Assembly (NCBI GenBank): GCA_016295615.1
Contig: JAEDKW010000059.1
Coordinates: 1-6,645, forward strand
Direction: 5' to 3'
DNA length: 6,645 nucleotides
From: Oscillospiraceae bacterium
GTDB taxonomy: Bacteria; Bacillota; Clostridia; Oscillospirales; Oscillospiraceae
The stretch's first letter is position 1; each line of letters opens with the position of its first letter. The notes beneath the pieces were generated by a model. The model was given only the letters and a program-made list of their open reading frames with translations. It was not told where the DNA came from and ran no database searches. Below are positions 3,624 through 6,645 of this stretch, piece by piece. Position numbers and translations under genes: made by a program.

Positions 3624-6485
3624 ATGGAATACTTTCTGCTGCAATTAGCGAAAACCTCTGTCATATGCAGCGCGGCGATCGTGCTGCTTCTGCTTCTGCG
3701 CCCGCTTCTGAGAAAGCGCTTTGCGGCGAAGGCGCGCTGCCGGATCTGGCTGGTCGTGGCGCTCGCGCTGATCTTCGCGCCGTTCTGCCCGGGCAAGCAC
3801 GCGCCGGTGCAGGTCGAAGCACCGGGCGAACACGTCATGATTTGGACCGACCGTGCCGCCGTGATGCCCAAGATCACGCACAAGTCAAATTTCGTCACGC
3901 TTGACGACGGCACAGTACCGGCGCTCTCCGGCGTGGCACCCGGCGAGGATCTCCCGCAAAGCGCCTCCGCTGCTCCGGCGCGGCGTATGCTCGACGTTTC
4001 CGCGGTGCTGTTTTGGGCATGGCTTGCCGGCGCCGCCGTGTTCCTCTTCGTGCAGCTCATCGGCTACGGCAGCTTTCGCCGTCTGATGCGCCGCTGGAGC
4101 GGCACGGTGACAAACGCGCGATATTCCGAGATCCTCAGCGAGGAGGCGGAGCGGCTCGGCGTTGCCGCGCCGAAGGCGCAGCTTTGCGCAGCGGTATCCA
4201 CCCCCGCCCTGACGGGTCTTTTCCGCCCCACGCTGCTGCTTCCCCACGAGAACTATACGGAAAGCGACCTGCGCTTCATTCTGCGCCATGAGCTGACGCA
4301 TTTGAAGCGGCGCGATATCCTCTACAAGCTGGTGCTGACGCTCGCCAACGCGCTGCACTGGTTCAATCCGCTGGCGTATGTGATGCTGCACCTTGCCGAC
4401 GAGGACATTGAGCTTTCCTGCGACAGCGCGGTGACCTTGCGCATGGAAAAAGCCGAGCGCGCCGCGTACAGCGAAACGCTTTTGAAGGCTGTGCGCTCCA
4501 AAAGCGCCGCCGTCCCGCTGACGACCTGCTTCGGCGGCACGGTCGAGCGGCTCAAGCGCCGTTTGGCGAACGTTCTTGACGGCAGGAAAAAGAGCCGCGG
4601 CGGCGCGGTGCTTGCGCTCACGGTGCTCGCCGTCGCGGGGCTGTGCGCCGCCATCGGGTTCACGCCGGCAAAGGACGCTTCGCCCGACCGCTCCGATGCG
4701 CAGGGGGAATACGCAAGCATGGAGGAATATGTCCTCTCCGTGATCGACAAGCTCAAGCAGCCAAACGGCTATACCTACTCTATTCTCCCCGAGGAGGGCA
4801 GCGCAGACGGTCTTCCGGTCGAAGTCACCGAGGCTGCTGCCGATGTGCGTGTGGCCGAGCTGGAGCAGGAGGGCGTGTGCATGGATCTCGCGCCGGACGG
4901 CACGCTGGAGCTGTGGCGTTTTTGCTATGAAGTCAAGCCGGAGGACAAGGCAGGAGCTCTGCCTGACCGCTTCTTCTGGGTCGGCGGCAACAACATTACC
5001 GACGACGGCTACATCTCCGATGGCTGGTATTACTACCTCACCATGCTTCGCACGGATGACGACCCAGGCGTCTACAAGCTGCTTGACAGCAGCATGGCAA
5101 ATGACGGACTGTGGTACAATGGCTGCCATTATGACAGCGCCTACGAATACCTCTATGATTTCTATGCGGACTACGCGAAGCTCGATGTGCCGCGTTACCT
5201 GATCCCCGATTTCCTGAACGCGGACGACCTGACCGGCGAGAATGTCGCCACCACCAGCGCGGACCGTGAGGCGCGCCGCTATGACGGCGACGGCTGGTGC
5301 CTTTACATTCCAACTGTCGTATGGCGCCGCACGACGGAGGCGGGCGAGGACTGCTGGTACTCCGCCTACTGGACGGGCAGCACCCTGCGTGTGGACAAAA
5401 GCACGGACAACGCGGAAACGATGGAGGCGTTCTACCGCGACAACGGCTTCACGCTTGAGCAGTACCGCGAGGGCGCGGCACTCCGCGGACCATGGTGCCG
5501 CTACGACGCGGACAGCGGCACACAGTTTGCAAACTACCTGATGCCCATTGCAGAGGGAGGCTGCTACATAATCTCGACATGGTGGATGCCGACCGACGAC
5601 GACTCGGTAAACGAATGGGGCTACAGTAAGAAAAACCAAATTGAGAACGAGGCGGCGCAGCTGCGTTCGATGGCACAAAGCTTTATGGTCGGCGACTTCA
5701 GCGCCTCTTTTATTCCGTCGTTTGAAGCAGACATCGCACTGGCATTGACCGACGGCGCGGCAACGCTCGTCCTCACTAAGAACGGACAGAGGACCGGTTA
5801 CAACCCGCAAAACGCATGGAACGATCCTGACTTTACGCAGTACACCTATATGCCATGGAAGGGCAAGCTCCCAAGCGAGGAGAACACGCTGACGCTGTAT
5901 CTGAGCAATAATGATTCCTCAAAGCTCACTTTCTACGAGGGGACGAACCTTGTCGGCTACTGCATCGGCGGATCGAACGAGACGGCTCTCTACGAGGCGC
6001 AGGGCTATTTCAGCGTCGTCGATAACGACGGACGCACACTCTACGACCAGATGCTCTCATGGTACGACGAAGCGGAGTTCGGCACGATGCGAAGCGAGGT
6101 CGAGGAAACGGTTATTCCGAACCGCGGGCAGTCATGGGAGGAGGCTGCGCAGGAGTATCTCGACGCCTACGAAGGCGTGCATCTCAAGGTTCGCGAAGGC
6201 AGCCAGTACAAGTTTACATGGATGAAAAACCTCGTCGAGCCGGCAGACGATATGATGGAGCTGAAGCGTGAGCGCGGCGAGTTGGAAGAAAACAAATACT
6301 ATTTCTACTCCACGACCGAGTTCGTACCGGAGACGGAGCTGGCGCTTTACAATGCGATGGCAGGCAACACCGCTGACTGCAACGATCCCGACGCGCCGGA
6401 GGGTGCATATGCATACTACCGCTGCTGCATGATCACGCTCAAGGAGGACGGCTGGCACGGTGTCGTGGGCGGCACCGGCTGGTGA
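3624..6485 (+). CDS. BlaR1/MecR1-like M56 membrane metalloprotease with a large non-penicillin-binding sensor region
   Basis: A 953-residue signal-transducing membrane protease, far longer than BlaR1/MecR1 at about 585-600. Membrane segments are predicted at about 7-25, 38-55, 125-148 and 328-346. The cytoplasmic zinc-protease domain has HELTH at 222-226 (H222, E223, H226) and ELSCD with E263, 37 residues after H226, a likely third zinc ligand, followed by HWFNP at 245-249. A basic stretch before the last helix fits an inside-to-outside orientation. Residues about 350-953 should then be extracytoplasmic: acidic, rich in Tyr and Trp, with 11 cysteines, seemingly several modules (about 363-530, 545-690, 700-815, 835-953). 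The ordered SxxK, SxN and KTG motifs of BlaR1 sensors are absent. GAGGAGG at 3612-3618 precedes the ATG by 5 nt, and the gene starts 10 nt after the repressor stop. By family logic a ligand outside activates the protease, which relieves repression; the ligand is unknown. Confidence 0.92.
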   Translation: MEYFLLQLAKTSVICSAAIVLLLLLRPLLRKRFAAKARCRIWLVVALALIFAPFCPGKHAPVQVEAPGEHVMIWTDRAAVMPKITHKSNFVTLDDGTVPALSGVAPGEDLPQSASAAPARRMLDVSAVLFWAWLAGAAVFLFVQLIGYGSFRRLMRRWSGTVTNARYSEILSEEAERLGVAAPKAQLCAAVSTPALTGLFRPTLLLPHENYTESDLRFILRHELTHLKRRDILYKLVLTLANALHWFNPLAYVMLHLADEDIELSCDSAVTLRMEKAERAAYSETLLKAVRSKSAAVPLTTCFGGTVERLKRRLANVLDGRKKSRGGAVLALTVLAVAGLCAAIGFTPAKDASPDRSDAQGEYASMEEYVLSVIDKLKQPNGYTYSILPEEGSADGLPVEVTEAAADVRVAELEQEGVCMDLAPDGTLELWRFCYEVKPEDKAGALPDRFFWVGGNNITDDGYISDGWYYYLTMLRTDDDPGVYKLLDSSMANDGLWYNGCHYDSAYEYLYDFYADYAKLDVPRYLIPDFLNADDLTGENVATTSADREARRYDGDGWCLYIPTVVWRRTTEAGEDCWYSAYWTGSTLRVDKSTDNAETMEAFYRDNGFTLEQYREGAALRGPWCRYDADSGTQFANYLMPIAEGGCYIISTWWMPTDDDSVNEWGYSKKNQIENEAAQLRSMAQSFMVGDFSASFIPSFEADIALALTDGAATLVLTKNGQRTGYNPQNAWNDPDFTQYTYMPWKGKLPSEENTLTLYLSNNDSSKLTFYEGTNLVGYCIGGSNETALYEAQGYFSVVDNDGRTLYDQMLSWYDEAEFGTMRSEVEETVIPNRGQSWEEAAQEYLDAYEGVHLKVREGSQYKFTWMKNLVEPADDMMELKRERGELEENKYYFYSTTEFVPETELALYNAMAGNTADCNDPDAPEGAYAYYRCCMITLKEDGWHGVVGGTGW

Positions 6486-6645
6486 GACGGACGAGAGACA
6501 GCAGCGGAGAACGCCGCCATGCCCCCTGTGTTGTGGCAGACCGTTGTGCCGGCAGAGAGCCGTACGGTGGTGGTCATGTCCTCACCGGCAGATCTCCTAC
6601 CCGCCGTCCGCCGCGCCGTAAGGCGCCGCGCGCACGGAAAGTGCA

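Noticed and set aside
3182..4060. 292-codon minus-strand frame across the BlaI/M56 junction
   Set aside because: It runs antisense to two well-supported genes and across their junction and lacks recognisable features.
3885..5810. 641-codon open frame on the minus strand opposite the M56 gene
   Set aside because: It is a shadow caused by GC-biased codon use. The protein is a low-complexity Arg/Ala/Val/His mix with no family motifs, while the + frame carries HELTH, membrane helices and a good ribosome site.
6201..6212. SxxK tetrad (SQYK, residues 860-863) in the M56 protein, as a possible acylation site
   Set aside because: It lies only about 90 residues from the C-terminus, with no SxN or KTG after it. 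In BlaR1 sensors SxxK is near the start of a roughly 250-residue domain, so this is probably chance.
6519..6645. Open frame from an ATG to the right edge (42 codons)
   Set aside because: It has only a weak GGAG upstream, no recognisable product and an Arg-rich end. Short open frames are expected by chance in such GC-rich DNA, and the edge cuts it off.

Overview
The window looks like a chromosomal segment of a fairly GC-rich gut-type clostridium, probably Oscillospirales/Ruminococcaceae-like. This is inferred from gene content: a BlaI/M56 pair with a very large sensor, a clostridial-style phosphatidylserine synthase, strong AGGAGG-type ribosome sites, sigma-A promoters with extended -10 boxes, and AT-rich intergenic DNA set in GC-rich genes. 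No mobile element, CRISPR array, tRNA or rRNA was seen.

Layout. Positions 1-51 hold the terminator of a gene lying off the left edge. A promoter at 131-159 drives a CDP-alcohol phosphatidyltransferase (pssA-like, 210-836, +). It converges on glyceraldehyde-3-phosphate dehydrogenase (gap, 921-1937, -), and one hairpin at 873-905 can terminate both. gap has its own promoter at 2002-2029. Upstream of gap, on the same strand but as a separate unit closed by a terminator at 2177-2204, is a GntR/HutC-family regulator (2221-2997, -). Its promoter is bracketed by a perfect 10-bp inverted repeat, a likely autoregulatory operator.

Divergent from the regulator is a two-gene operon on the + strand. It comprises a BlaI/MecI-type repressor (3239-3613) and, 10 nt after its stop, a 953-residue BlaR1/MecR1-like M56 membrane metalloprotease (3624-6485). 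Two near-identical BlaI-type dyads (ACGACAnnTGTmGT) sit in the operon promoter, one inside the -35/-10 spacer and one at the start site, so the operon very probably represses itself until the protease is activated.

The most interesting system is this BlaI/M56 pair. The membrane zinc-protease half is canonical, but the outside half is about 600 residues of acidic, aromatic and cysteine-containing sequence. It lacks the ordered penicillin-binding motifs of BlaR1. The repressor also lacks the Asn-Phe cleavage pair of staphylococcal BlaI. The signal sensed is unknown, and no obvious output gene is present in the window. The last 160 bases hold no gene I can support.
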